Positions 41,501 to 45,080 of a stretch of 64,000 bases of DNA are shown here, in pieces. The DNA comes from Siphonodentalium dalli (taxonomy: Eukaryota > Mollusca > Scaphopoda > Gadilida > Siphonodentaliidae). The stretch lies in contig CP136064.1 in NCBI GenBank assembly GCA_032622095.1, positions 261,309,863 to 261,373,862 on the forward strand, in the 5' to 3' direction. The notes beneath the pieces were generated by a model. It searched no databases. It was not told the origin of the DNA and saw nothing but the letters and a program-made list of their open reading frames with translations. Both the position numbers and the translations under genes were made by a program. Position 1 is the stretch's first letter. Every line of letters starts with the position of its first letter.

Positions 41501-41642
41501 ACTGTGGGCTGGACTTTCTATCATGTCCATATTCGAATGGGGACAATTTGCTGCCGCTCTGACGAAACTGTGCTGCAGGAAAAAGTCTTCAGTCAGCGGC
41601 ACTCATACCAAAAATCCATCATGGCAAAATCCAGAAAATTAA
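2488..41642 (+). CDS. DEG/ENaC-family sodium channel subunit, gene locus (8 exons seen, 5' end outside window)
   Basis: Model of a trimeric amiloride-sensitive-type cation channel subunit in the plasma membrane: two TM helices, a large cysteine-rich extracellular domain and a short cytosolic tail. Exons: 2488-2579, 16479-16660, 21223-21291, 23485-23608, 29710-29782, 33753-33860, 39300-39375, 41463-41642. All introns are GT-AG. Junction phases agree: A/B 1, B/C 0, D/E 1, E/F 2, F/G 2, G/H 0. The exons appear in the family's fixed motif order and add up to about 300 residues. A family member has about 500-650, so TM1 and the first extracellular strand must be encoded upstream. A short segment (aromatic residue before the first thumb Cys) is not found between C and D. 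The ligand (proton, peptide or mechanical) cannot be told. It is apparently intact apart from the missing parts; it could be a paralogue that is poorly expressed. Confidence 0.88.
2777..3081. mobile_element. TTAA-flanked inverted-repeat MITE
   Basis: TTAA at 2773-2776 and 3082-3085 bracket a region whose two halves are imperfect reverse complements. Examples are GTGCAAAATACACTCA near 2868 against TGAGTGTATTTTGCAC near 2968, and CAACAAATGAATT against its complement near 3005. A TTAA target is characteristic of piggyBac-type transposition. No coding capacity. Confidence 0.6.
3190..4746. repeat. Minisatellite, ~35-bp unit with CACGTG
   Basis: About 45 tandem units of roughly GTGTTAGAACATAACACGTG followed by CATGTATATATA. 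Length varies through the TA tract. A variant unit starting ATCTTCGGAAAAAAATG recurs near 3187, 3656 and 4607, which shows higher-order duplication of a block near 475 bp or twice that. Short ORFs here are repeat translations. The array is cut at 4746 by Helitron DNA and resumes at 8583. Confidence 0.95.
4747..6675 (+). mobile_element. Non-autonomous Helitron-like element 1
   Basis: Starts TCTATTATATATTTTTGAAA directly after an A of the minisatellite and is followed by a (TG)n tract and the segment GACCCGATTTCGATGAAACT, shared with the element at 7817. It also shares 5416-5510 with 8330-8425. It plausibly ends CCCCGACTACTAG at 6675, since Helitrons begin TC and end CTRR after a hairpin. The 3' end is degenerate, so the boundary is uncertain. 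No Rep/helicase gene. Confidence 0.6.
5766..6482. repeat. Tandem duplication, ~360-bp unit
   Basis: Two consecutive copies (about 5766-6122 and 6126-6482) begin TCTTGCAAAAAAATCGAAAA and include CTATTACTGAACCCTCGTC and GACATCATACCAACAAAATG. They differ at scattered positions and small indels. They lie inside Helitron-like element 1. ORFs in both strands here follow the duplication and have no recognised product. Confidence 0.85.
6676..7546 (+). mobile_element. Helitron-like element 2 with internal satellite
   Basis: Begins TCAAATATATATTTTGAAGA and is followed by a (TGTT)n tract and CTGGACGAAACTTGGTACGT. It ends with the hairpin AGCCCGGACAAAGTCGGGCT, eight bases and CTAG at 7543-7546. TC start, terminal hairpin and CTRR end are the diagnostic Helitron features; there are no terminal inverted repeats. 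Most of the body is the 122-bp tandem array. Helitrons with central tandem repeats are well known in bivalves and other invertebrates. Confidence 0.75.
6822..7510. repeat. Six 122-bp tandem repeats inside the Helitron
   Basis: Units start at 6822, 6944, 7066, 7188, 7309 and 7431 (one unit is 121 bp). Each contains CGCGCATGCGCAGACGAGAT, CGGAAACGGGTGGAGC and TGAATGTATCTTGCCCCGGA. They are GC-richer than the surroundings and highly similar. Because 122 is not a multiple of three and stops are few, long ORFs open on both strands; these are shadows of the repeat. Confidence 0.92.
7700..7816 (+). mobile_element. Truncated Helitron 3' end
   Basis: One 122-bp-type unit followed by hairpin AGCCCGGACAACGTCGGGCT and CTAG at 7813-7816, nearly identical to the 3' end of element 2. 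The next base starts the TC of element 3. Confidence 0.7.
7817..8582 (+). mobile_element. Non-autonomous Helitron-like element 3
   Basis: Starts TCTATTATATATTTTGGAAG, has (TGTGTC)n and GACCCGATTTCGATGAAACT, and ends with hairpin CCCCGGACGAAGTCGGG and CTAG at 8579-8582 followed by T. Its 5' and middle parts match element 1. The flanking T begins the continuation of the minisatellite, as expected for insertion between A and T. Confidence 0.75.
8583..8660. repeat. Continuation of the 35-bp CACGTG minisatellite
   Basis: About two units (TTAGAACATTTCACGTGCAT and a following degenerate one) with the TA tract. This is the far side of the array interrupted by the Helitron cluster. Confidence 0.85.
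8708..9249. mobile_element. MITE with poly-G/poly-C termini, copy 1
   Basis: Starts with a run of 12 G then TGAAAAAAAAATTCCGGCAC and ends TTTTTTCCGACCCC in a C run, so the ends are inverted repeats (G-run, purine A-run, GGCACGTATG). It is the reverse complement of 10139-10696. Similar 9-base flanks (GGTATATAC and GGCATATAG) may be a decayed target duplication. No coding capacity. Confidence 0.8.
9274..9718. mobile_element. TTAA MITE family, copy 1
   Basis: TTAA at 9270-9273 and 9719-9722 bracket perfect terminal inverted repeats AGGTACTCAATCCGATT and AATCGGATTGAGTACCT. The target and short TIRs indicate piggyBac-type mobilisation. Further copies are at 30024, 35490, 40473, 54851 and 63326. 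Confidence 0.85.
10139..10696. mobile_element. MITE with poly-G/poly-C termini, copy 2
   Basis: Inverted relative to copy 1 and inserted into the left arm of FB1. CTGGGGTTTTCAG stands on both sides (10126-10138 and 10696-10708), while the right arm of FB1 has this sequence once, so it is a target duplication of about 9-13 bp. Confidence 0.85.
12320..12959 (+). repeat. FB1 inner satellite, left arm (GTATGGTCAT type)
   Basis: Degenerate units of about 40-45 bp with the consensus GTGACTGTATGGTCAT and ATGTGTATACATGGAG. They run to the central hairpin. ORFs here are repeat translations. Confidence 0.8.
12960..13036. repeat. FB1 central hairpin
   Basis: GGCTATCGCTTTCCAC at 12960-12975 pairs with its exact complement at 13021-13036 around a 45-base loop. 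A single copy of the same segment with TCAAGGATGTGTTAATCGAT appears at 50662 in FB2, so this is a conserved structural centre. Confidence 0.85.
13037..14650 (-). repeat. FB1 inner satellite, right arm
   Basis: Reverse-complement version of the left-arm satellite (ATGACCATACAGTCAC, CATGTATACATATTCACCTC) but about 2.5 times longer, so the arms have expanded unequally. Confidence 0.8.
16479..16660 (+). CDS. DEG/ENaC exon B (GL-rich strand, Pro-Pro-Gly)
   Basis: Acceptor CGCGTTCAG|GG, donor ACC|GTGAGT. It enters in phase 1 and leaves in phase 0. Sixty codons read LELILYVDEENYM, then SVGVQILILPYAKT, then GFAIPPGYETSIGL. This is the 'GL-x-L ... Y ... aGv.i.i ... PG....I' block of DEG/ENaC palm and finger domains. 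The ATG inside (16499 frame) belongs to the shadow ORF that lacks the first residues. The intron end is only 18 bp from FB1. Confidence 0.9.
16783..18043. mobile_element. TA-flanked MITE with TTCGTGGCCACGAA arrays and satellite core
   Basis: TA at 16781-16782 and 18044-18045; TIR CGGTGGCTGGTTTAGGACAT and its complement (…CCAGCCACCG). Just inside each end are several roughly 22-bp units of TTCGTGGCCACGAA with ACTAA spacers in opposite orientations. The core is a satellite. TA duplication and TIRs fit Tc1/mariner-type mobilisation. Non-coding. Confidence 0.85.
17035..17690 (-). repeat. ~140-bp satellite units inside the TA MITE
   Basis: Four to five degenerate units carrying GGGCCACCCTACAACACC, TTTGACCTAAATCGGTCA, and GGCGACCATTTTGGATCGGG. 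The same satellite stands alone at 54000-54770. Confidence 0.8.
18480..18552. repeat. Three 27-bp tandem repeats
   Basis: CACTAATGAATCCATTGTCT followed by ATCA, three near-identical copies. The rest of 18044-19317 shows nothing recognisable. Confidence 0.85.
19318..20250 (+). repeat. Direct duplication, ~330-bp copies 606 bp apart
   Basis: The segment starting ACAAGAAAACCATAGTCAGA (about 19325-19650) recurs at 19926-20250 with scattered substitutions. Both contain ATGAATTCACCGCCTCAGAA-type and CACCACACCAGAAAGCT blocks. No gene is recognised in it or in 20250-21222. Part of 20740-20830 is shared, inverted, with 33430-33530. Confidence 0.85.
21223..21291 (+). CDS. DEG/ENaC exon C (Pro-His-Gly-Asp-Cys)
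   Basis: Acceptor TTTTTTCTTTAG, donor GAG|GTGAGA. Twenty-three codons, phase 0 at both ends: RRHTRAVPPHGDCSPDSEME and three more. The 'P-x-G-x-C' motif directly follows the exon B block in the family and its Cys forms a conserved disulfide. Exon D does not supply the aromatic residue expected next, so one small exon is missing. Confidence 0.82.
21412..21800. mobile_element. Foldback MITE (AAAAAGACACCCAGGATCTC family), copy 1
   Basis: TIR CTGAATTTGTCATTGTCGCA against TGCGACAGTGACCAATTCAG. Inside each arm are 2-3 tandem copies of AAAAAGACACCCAGGATCTC or its complement. Related copies are at 62151-62574 and 62634-62843. Non-coding. Confidence 0.85.
22120..23472. repeat. GAT/GGT trinucleotide-rich microsatellite
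   Basis: 1.35 kb of GAT, GGT and GTT triplets with longer-range duplications (for example TGATGATGGTAATTGTGATT many times). It yields long low-complexity ORFs on both strands (Asp/Gly, Met/Val, His, Ile/Thr) that are not genes. The last 330 bp are open in the same frame as exon D. Confidence 0.95.
23485..23608 (+). CDS. DEG/ENaC exon D (first thumb cysteines)
   Basis: Acceptor TTACTTTCAG|GA, donor CTT|GTGAGT. It enters in phase 0 and leaves in phase 1. It encodes ECGFECVRMMIEMDCTCEAE, which fits the family pattern C-x3-C-x8-C-x-C of the thumb, then an acidic stretch and VECSTRA. Upstream the intron is the GAT repeat, leaving a very short polypyrimidine tract. The reading frame stays open through the donor to a TAA at 23743-23745. 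Confidence 0.85.
23609..23830. repeat. Dispersed repeat shared with 33861-34075
   Basis: Directly after the exon D donor. Shared blocks include GGGAATGGTCTAGTATTATT against TCGGAATGGTCTATTATTCA, and GAAATGTTCAGATAATAAGT against GAAATGTTTGGATAATAAGT. The same repeat follows the exon F donor. Confidence 0.6.
24088..24248 (-). repeat. Gypsy 3' LTR (161 bp)
   Basis: Begins TGTTATGATC and ends GTAACACA in + orientation. It differs from the other LTR at about four positions (roughly 2.5 percent), so the insertion is fairly recent. Unusually short for a Gypsy LTR. Confidence 0.93.
24249..24275 (-). promoter_or_regulatory. Polypurine tract of the Gypsy element
   Basis: The + strand is a pyrimidine run (TCTCTCTTTCTCTCTCTGTC) abutting the LTR. 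On the element's strand it is an A/G run, the plus-strand priming site. Confidence 0.75.
24340..26385 (-). pseudogene. Gypsy pol, second part: end of RT, RNase H, integrase
   Basis: The largest open stretch of the element; the track-length ORF ends at 26283, but the frame is open back to the frameshift near 26385. It starts in the RT connection (SFFGLANQL type). RNase H follows, with LHVDASSLNGLGFVL, the IELEMLAAVW Glu and the VTDHRPL Asp. The integrase has an HHCC zinc finger (HASHQG…CRICSE), DDE-type residues in the CSDLF and YSDNGPQY segments and the downstream Glu, then a C-terminal GPY/F-like region. Integrase inserts the cDNA copy into the genome. This part is intact by itself but separated from RT by a frameshift. 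Confidence 0.93.
26319..27335 (-). pseudogene. Gypsy pol, first part: reverse transcriptase
   Basis: RT fingers and palm with FASFDCLSGYWQ (catalytic Asp), TPFGRFMFLRAPFG and IVDDFVAYDD, the variant of the YxDD motif. Frame shift near 26385-26392 after the FVVGESE segment moves the rest to another frame. Upstream, a TAA at 27336-27338 separates it from protease in the same frame, so it is either a lesion or a boundary. Confidence 0.93.
27336..28208 (-). pseudogene. Gypsy gag C-terminus, zinc knuckle and protease
   Basis: The gag remainder has a Cys/His nucleic-acid-binding stretch (ICEKCTKQH … HCAVCLCKGHWAKSKLC) and is followed by an aspartic protease with AVPDTGAEGSACG carrying the DTGA active site. 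It is in the same frame as the gag N-part, separated by a single TAA. Confidence 0.9.
28209..28598 (-). pseudogene. Gypsy gag, N-terminal part
   Basis: Begins MMAQAPDQQPPAAVAFNY and includes LWKQRWNDYSKLS and ALFRSCLSNETLKV, typical of Gypsy gag in molluscs and other invertebrates. It ends at an in-frame TAA after DEHFDD. The next residues continue gag, so this is a nonsense mutation. Confidence 0.85.
28704..28864 (-). repeat. Gypsy 5' LTR (161 bp)
   Basis: Exact-length partner of 24088-24248, with TG…CA ends. It contains the promoter of the element by definition; no TATA box is obvious. Confidence 0.93.
28869..28974. repeat. Hairpin repeat next to the Gypsy insertion site
   Basis: ATCTACACTTTTGGTTGGAT near 28869 pairs with ATCCAACCAAGAAGTGTAGA at about 28954-28973. 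The Gypsy target GATAT is the edge of this small foldback. Confidence 0.7.
29474..29669. repeat. ~53-bp tandem repeats ending in a 77-bp inverted repeat
   Basis: Three units of GGCCACCGAAACACCACCGC followed by ACCC-TATACAA-CTCGTTAA; the last is mirrored, making an inverted repeat at 29593-29669 (ACCACCACACCCAC against GTGGGTGTGGTGGT). It ends 40 bp before exon E. Confidence 0.8.
29710..29782 (+). CDS. DEG/ENaC exon E (C-x2-C-x3-C thumb)
   Basis: Acceptor TTTTTTTCAG|CT, donor AA|GTAAGC. It enters in phase 1 and leaves in phase 2. Encoded: CITEKRRQLAAGLLDCLECR then IGC and Lys across the junction. The cysteine spacing is the family's second thumb cluster before the 'Y…S' and WPS region. It found its place by phase and spacing alone and fits both neighbours. 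Confidence 0.85.
30024..30264. mobile_element. TTAA MITE family, copy 2 (internally deleted)
   Basis: Flanked by TTAA (30020-30023 and 30265-30268). The left end is AGGTACTCAATCCGATTCGA; the right end is the diverged GGATTATGCATCT. Internal blocks (GCCGCTTCAGTTATCAGAAT, CCGAAGCCAAAGAAATAGTA) match copy 1. Confidence 0.85.
30380..31175. mobile_element. MITE family with GTCATTTGCAGAATGAGG TIR, copy 1 plus fragment
   Basis: A fragment (about 30380-30530) and a fuller copy (about 30760-31175) with CCTCATTTTGCAAATGACAG at the right end and internal GGTGAATTTAGTGATGCTA and GACCTCATTCTG… motifs. Other copies: 35993-36397 and 42621-43009. Confidence 0.7.
31340..32825. repeat. Minisatellite, ~50-bp unit
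   Basis: About 27 units of CACTACATTCATTAACGACC followed by ACAGCGCCGTATCCCCCAAT and AACACACACC. It is interrupted at 31602-31760 by a (GA)n segment with TAATGTTTATTCCTCCAACA and a second copy of the array's left flank (31277-31375 equals 31687-31785). Minus-strand ORFs here are repeat translations. Confidence 0.95.
32826..33400. other. No gene recognised; contains a G homopolymer
   Basis: Unique-looking intronic sequence of the channel gene, with a run of 20 G at about 33120-33139. Confidence 0.5.
33753..33860 (+). CDS. DEG/ENaC exon F (Trp-Pro-Ser motif)
   Basis: Acceptor TTCTCTATAG|G, donor GGAGT|GTAAGT. It enters and leaves in phase 2. Encoded: SETFEKKISMSIWPSSDYGN, then IMRHMMNNFPSRGDG. 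'iS…WPS..Y' is the conserved segment between the thumb and the last palm strand in DEG/ENaC channels. Confidence 0.88.
33861..34210. repeat. Dispersed repeat and inverted repeat after exon F
   Basis: The first 210 bp resemble the sequence after exon D. 34040-34115 forms an inverted repeat (AATAAGTTCAACAAACGAC against GTCGTTTGTTGAATTTATTA). TTATTATCTGAACATTTCCT then recurs twice. Confidence 0.65.
34295..35410. mobile_element. hAT-type MITE, copy 1
   Basis: TIR CAGGGATGTGGCTAGAGGG and its complement CCTCTAGCCACATCCCTG, flanked by the exact 8-bp duplication ATCTGGAC (34287-34294, 35411-35418). 8-bp duplications and CAGGG ends are the hAT signature. 1116 bp, non-coding, rich in TTGGAAATTTCCAAC motifs and G/C runs. 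Confidence 0.93.
35490..35948. mobile_element. TTAA MITE family, copy 3 (diverged)
   Basis: Right end TGTATCTTTAA with internal GGGTTCCTCGACTCAATTCA and AAAGCCGAAGAAATAGTAAT like copy 1. The left end is degenerate (GGATACATAATACGATT). Confidence 0.65.
35993..36397. mobile_element. MITE family with GTCATTTGCAGAATGAGG TIR, copy 2
   Basis: CTGGGCCTGTCATTTGCAGA at the left; GCAAATGACC…CCCAGG at the right. Both ends share the family's inner GGTGAATTTAG and GACCTCATT motifs. Confidence 0.8.
36660..37116. repeat. Palindromic flank of the 21-bp array (TCGTTATAACGA motifs)
   Basis: Short palindromes such as GTCGTTATAACGA and CTCGTTATTTCAAGATAATA with their complement around 36840-36890. It mirrors sequence at 38820-38890, so array and flanks may be one foldback element. 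Confidence 0.65.
37117..38800. repeat. Minisatellite, 21-bp unit (about 80 copies)
   Basis: Unit GATAATATCTCGTTATTTCA A with CTCAT, TTGTTTCAGG and TAATTA variants and occasional one-base insertions. Because 21 is divisible by three, long ORFs on both strands arise; they are not genes. Higher-order repetition of about 290 bp is visible in the second half. Confidence 0.95.
39101..39347 (+). repeat. Four tandem 61-62-bp copies of the exon G acceptor region
   Basis: Copies start at 39101, 39162, 39224 and 39286 with TTGTTTACTTTTAGTTACAA. Each has the polypyrimidine stretch, acceptor and first codons of exon G. Only the fourth continues into the full exon. Copy 2 keeps TTTTAG; copies 1 and 3 have TTTTAA and TTTTGG at the acceptor. 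Confidence 0.92.
39300..39375 (+). CDS. DEG/ENaC exon G (last extracellular strand)
   Basis: Acceptor TACTTTTAG|T, donor TCG|GTGCGT. It enters in phase 2 and leaves in phase 0. Encoded: YNMVSLKVYFDDLTVEHVVE then EPAYS. This is the 'N…l.Vyf..l….i.q.paYs' palm strand just before TM2. The acceptor is the last of four tandem copies. Confidence 0.87.
40130..40280. repeat. Snapback repeat fragment (CCAATGCATTC family)
   Basis: TGTGCCAATGCATTCCCTTA and AAGAGAATACTTTGGCCTAA pair partly and match the large inverted repeat at 60220-60788. Confidence 0.6.
40473..40952. mobile_element. TTAA MITE family, copy 4
   Basis: TTAA at 40469-40472 and 40953-40956. Ends ATGTACTCAATCCGATCAGA and TTCGGATTATGCATCT. 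The interior contains GTTATCAACATTTTGTTCA and a C run, as in the other copies. Confidence 0.85.
41463..41642 (+). CDS. DEG/ENaC exon H (selectivity filter, TM2, C-terminus)
   Basis: Acceptor GTTGCCTTACAG, phase 0, stop TAA at 41640-41642. It encodes WPQLISDVGGQFGLWAGLSI, MSIFEWGQFAAALTKLCC and a short tail. 'DVGGQFGLWAG-L-S' carries the Gly-x-Ser selectivity filter, followed by the hydrophobic TM2 ending in the conserved Glu. The cytosolic C-terminus is only about 30 residues, with a Lys/Arg-rich start and no PPxY motif as in vertebrate ENaC. Confidence 0.95.
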   Translation, partial: WPQLISDVGGQFGLWAGLSIMSIFEWGQFAAALTKLCCRKKSSVSGTHTKNPSWQNPEN

Positions 41643-42379
41643 AGTGAAAAATGCAATGTGGGCTGATACTTGGAAACAACAAATATACGATAGAAACTGT
41701 ATGGATTATAACATGAGAGAAGGCTATCGATAATTAACACGTTCTTTACTAATAGAGGACCTCTAATGAGTCGCAATTCTATACGAGATTTATTAACCGA
41801 GTGCAGCCGAGTGCACTAAATACGATCAGAGCCGAGCTTGAATCGAATTCAGTGGACGATGTTAAACAATTTCGTATAGAATTGCGACGAATTTGAGATC
41901 CATTTTATCACATAATCACATTTTAGCAAGGAAAAACGATCTGGAAACGACATGGGTTAAATCAAATTAATATTGATTTCCTTGTCACAACCATTTGAAG
42001 AGGAAGTAAGGACATCTTCAAGAACAAATATAGTTCCATTTTAAATGTGTCTTTTCATGTTGACAAAATTGATCAATCACCCTTAACCATATTTATCTCA
42101 CAGTCAACACAAAATAACCCAACACAAATCGAATATCAGAATTATATTCTAATTAACAGAATAATAATGTTCCGGCATTGACATCGACATAATTGCGCTA
42201 AGCTCTTACGTCACTGCGCGTGCCGATAATACACGTGTGTCTTACTAATAAATATGATACCGGGTTTAGGGGCTGATTATGTGATAAAACTGTGTTATGA
42301 CATGATATCTGCGTGACAGATATTCTCAAATCTGACGATAATGACGTATTGAAAATAAACATGTTATGTTACCTTACAG

Positions 42380-42568
42380 TAGCCACAACTCATCAGTGAC
42401 GTAGGAGGACAATTTGGGCTGTGGTCAGTACTTTCTATAATGTCCACATTCGAATGGGGAAAATTTGTTGCCGCTCTGACGAAACTGTGCTGTAGGTCTT
42501 TAGTCATCGGCACTCGTACCAAAAATCCAGCATGGCAAAATCCAGTAAAGCGAAAACAAGTATTATAG
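42380..42568 (+). pseudogene. Degenerate duplicate of the last channel exon (H')
   Basis: Same acceptor context (TACCTTACAG). The first codon TGG is now TAG. The filter Gly is Val (WSVLS instead of WAGLS). Two codons are deleted after the CCR, and the original stop is lost so that the frame runs to TAG at 42566-42568. The rest of TM2 is conserved. It is either a dead copy or, if the distal AG of CAGTAG is used, a divergent alternative last exon. Confidence 0.85.
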
Positions 42569-42620
42569 GCTGATACATGGAAAACTGCTATAGAAACAAA
42601 CAAACCTGCAAATAGTGTGT

Positions 42621-43009
42621 CTGTCATTTGCAGAATGAGGTCCCCAGAGGGTGAATTTATTGATGATATCCCACACAGCGGGCTAGCATAACCAAATTCA
42701 CCATCTGAGGGACCTCATTCTGCATAGGCCTCATCTTCTGGGAAGTATATATAGTCTCATAGTATCATTGTTTTTAGTTACTTTTTCCCTTCTGTGAAGT
42801 TTCTATATCCCCTAATGTGCAGAAAATTAAATGTATAATCGAGGTGACTAATGGGTGAACATCACCAACTTCAACTGGGTAAATTCAATCTGATCCTAGG
42901 TCTCCCGTAGCTGTTGAGGCTTAAGCAGAATGAGGTTCCAAGAGGGTGTATTTGGTGACGCAGCCGCCGTACTATAATATAATGGGGGCCTCATTCTGCA
43001 AATGACAGA
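42621..43009. mobile_element. MITE family with GTCATTTGCAGAATGAGG TIR, copy 3
   Basis: Perfect terminal match CTGTCATTTGCAGAATGAGG and CCTCATTCTGCAAATGACAG. Middle parts repeat the copies at 30.8 and 36.0 kb. Non-coding. Confidence 0.9.
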
Positions 43010-43264
43010 TATTGATGTTCGGGAATCATCTGGGGATCTAAGCGAGGGCAGAGTAACATTGCTCTTGTCTGAGATTATACGCAAACTGGGTCATACCAGG
43101 GCCTATTGCAACTTAGTTGTTGAATGTTTTCCCGTGGTATATATACTTGTTATATGATGTAATCAATTCCACAAATTTGTTATGTATAATCAACAAAATG
43201 GACGCGAAACTAATCTATAAGGCATGCGATGACGTTTCATGTAACTACATATGCGTTGTCGTTG

Positions 43265-43560
43265 GTTGGAAAAATATTGGAAGCCAAAGTATATAGAGAC
43301 GTAGCGTGTGGAATGTAAACAGACGACACACCGGAAGTCAAAGGTCACCTGGCACCATTTCCTGTTATTAAATGAACGTTTAATATCACAGTTTATAGAA
43401 TGGATATATTGAATGGAATAAGGGTAGGATCATGTAATAAATTGTGATATTGTGTTCATTCCATAACAGGAAATAGTGCCAGGTGACCTTTGACTATGTT
43501 TACTTCCGTACACTACGTCTCAATTTCTCAAAATACTATGGCTTCCAATATTTTTCCAAC
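43265..43560. mobile_element. Foldback MITE, ~120-bp arms
   Basis: GTTGGAAAAATATTGGAAGC at the left is complementary to the right end …GCTTCCAATATTTTTCCAAC. Pairing continues through ACGTAGCGTGT and AGGTCACCTGGCACCATTTC. Central spacer of about 40 bases. Confidence 0.88.
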
Positions 43561-43568
43561 AAACTTTA

Positions 43569-43733
43569 ATGTATGATGACTTTGAAACGTTATTTAATTA
43601 TATATACGCCATTAAATACGCCAAAGAGTCTATTTGGGACTATTTCTTAATGCAGGAAAACAATGCATACATGAAATTCATCGCAGGTATTAAAGAAGCC
43701 GATGTTAGTTTCACGTCCCATTTGTTGATTTAA
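43569..43733 (+). CDS. Unassigned small ORF, 54 codons
   Basis: ATG to TAA with a balanced composition (MYDDFETLFNYIYAIKYAKE …). It follows the foldback MITE directly. A GT donor-like site (CGCAG|GTATTA) lies inside. No family recognised. It may be an exon fragment or chance. Confidence 0.2.
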   Translation: MYDDFETLFNYIYAIKYAKESIWDYFLMQENNAYMKFIAGIKEADVSFTSHLLI

Positions 43734-44339
43734 GTATGTTTTATCGAGGTTTTTGGATCATGTCAATTCAGTGGAACCTAACGAATTTTGTAAATGGGAT
43801 GACGTTTACAATAACCAATCTCCGAAAAAATCCCGATGTCAAAGCTGAAAACAATTTGAAAATCGATTGTTTCCGTTCTATATATAGGCCTACGACAATC
43901 GCACTATCGGCGGTGATACGAACTTCCCGCTCGTGTGGTAGCTACAGCGTTAATGTTACATTTTGAGCCATCGGAGTAACTCTGTCAAAAATTCGATCTG
44001 TTTCAGCGCGGCTAAAAATCAAATTTGAGTTCAATATCTTAACAAATGTAAGAGCAATCTATCGACAAAGATTTCTATAGTAAATTCTTATTGTAATTTG
44101 GCGAACCCCTTATAGTACAGAGTATAAGACTATTGGTTATCCTGGAAGCTCTGACGCCATCACGAACTTCGATACGTTCCCCCTCTAAATTAAGCAAACA
44201 TAACTGTCCAAGACGTTCCTCTACTGCATATAACTACGACCACATGCGTGCGACATATGTCTGGGGAAATAAAGAACACCAATATGTCATATATCCGCTT
44301 GCCTTGACATAATGACTTGCTGTATATGCTATATAGCGT

Positions 44340-44523
44340 TATTTTATGTATTTATTTATTTATTTATTGTGTGTGTGTGTGTTTTTCCCCAATTGTTTAT
44401 GCATGTATTTGTTATTAGATGTAACCCTTGCATAATGTCATATTTTAACTTTGTCTTATTTGTAAATATTGTAAGCCACTCTCCACACGTGGAGCTCAAT
44501 AAATAAACAAATAAATAAATAAA
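44340..44523 (+). mobile_element. LINE 3' end with AAATA tail
   Basis: Ends with hairpin CTCCACACGTGGAG, CTCAATAAATAAAC and a (AAAT)n tail, the typical CR1/Jockey-type LINE 3' terminus. It is preceded by TTTGTAAATATTGTAAGCC. No ORF remains. Confidence 0.65.
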
Positions 44524-44639
44524 CAGTGACGAATCGCTTGCCGTATTAATATCGAGAAGTGCGGTGACAATCGGATAAGGGATGTGGCCTGTAGGGTGTG
44601 TCAAGTGATGCAAAGTATAAAATCCAAGATGGCTCCGGT

Positions 44640-45080
44640 TGCCATGTTTTTCATCGAAATTAGCGATATCAGTGATTTCTTTAAATAATTTTGTAATGTA
44701 ATAAAATATTTAATGATATCATCTATTAGAATTTATGTTTCATTGATACCACTAAATAGGCAATAAATAGAAGAACGACCCCCATAAATATGCGATATAA
44801 TAAAATAACTAGTATTTATTGATATCTTAAAATGAATAATTTATATGATATCACTGAATGATATCATAACATGAATTTAAGATCTCATAAAATTTAATAT
44901 ATGATATCACAAAATTGAAAGCATTTAGTGGTATCAATAGTTCAATTTTGTGATATCACAAATTCATTTTATTATATCAATAAATATTTTATGATATCAC
45001 TAAATGAATTTAGTGATATCAATAAATAGTCTTTGCATCCGAGTTATTGATATCACAAAATGAATATATGATTTCACAAA
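44640..45080. repeat. Cluster of GATATC palindromic repeats
   Basis: Many variants of TTTAGTGATATCA and its complement, separated by 15-25 bases (for example ATGATATCACTAAATGAATT directly followed by TAGTGATATCA). It is a degenerate palindromic satellite next to FB2. Confidence 0.75.

Larger units (their letters stand above)
41140..42570 (+). repeat. Tandem segmental duplication covering the last channel exon
   Basis: The block GTGGACGATGTCAAACAATT … to exon H end (about 41142-41642) recurs at about 41851-42568 with GTGGACGATGTTAAACAATT and a ~90-bp insertion plus small indels. Shared intronic markers include TTCCGGCATTGACAT, GCTCTTACGTCACTGCGC and CCGGGTTTAGGGGCTGATTA. Confidence 0.92.
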
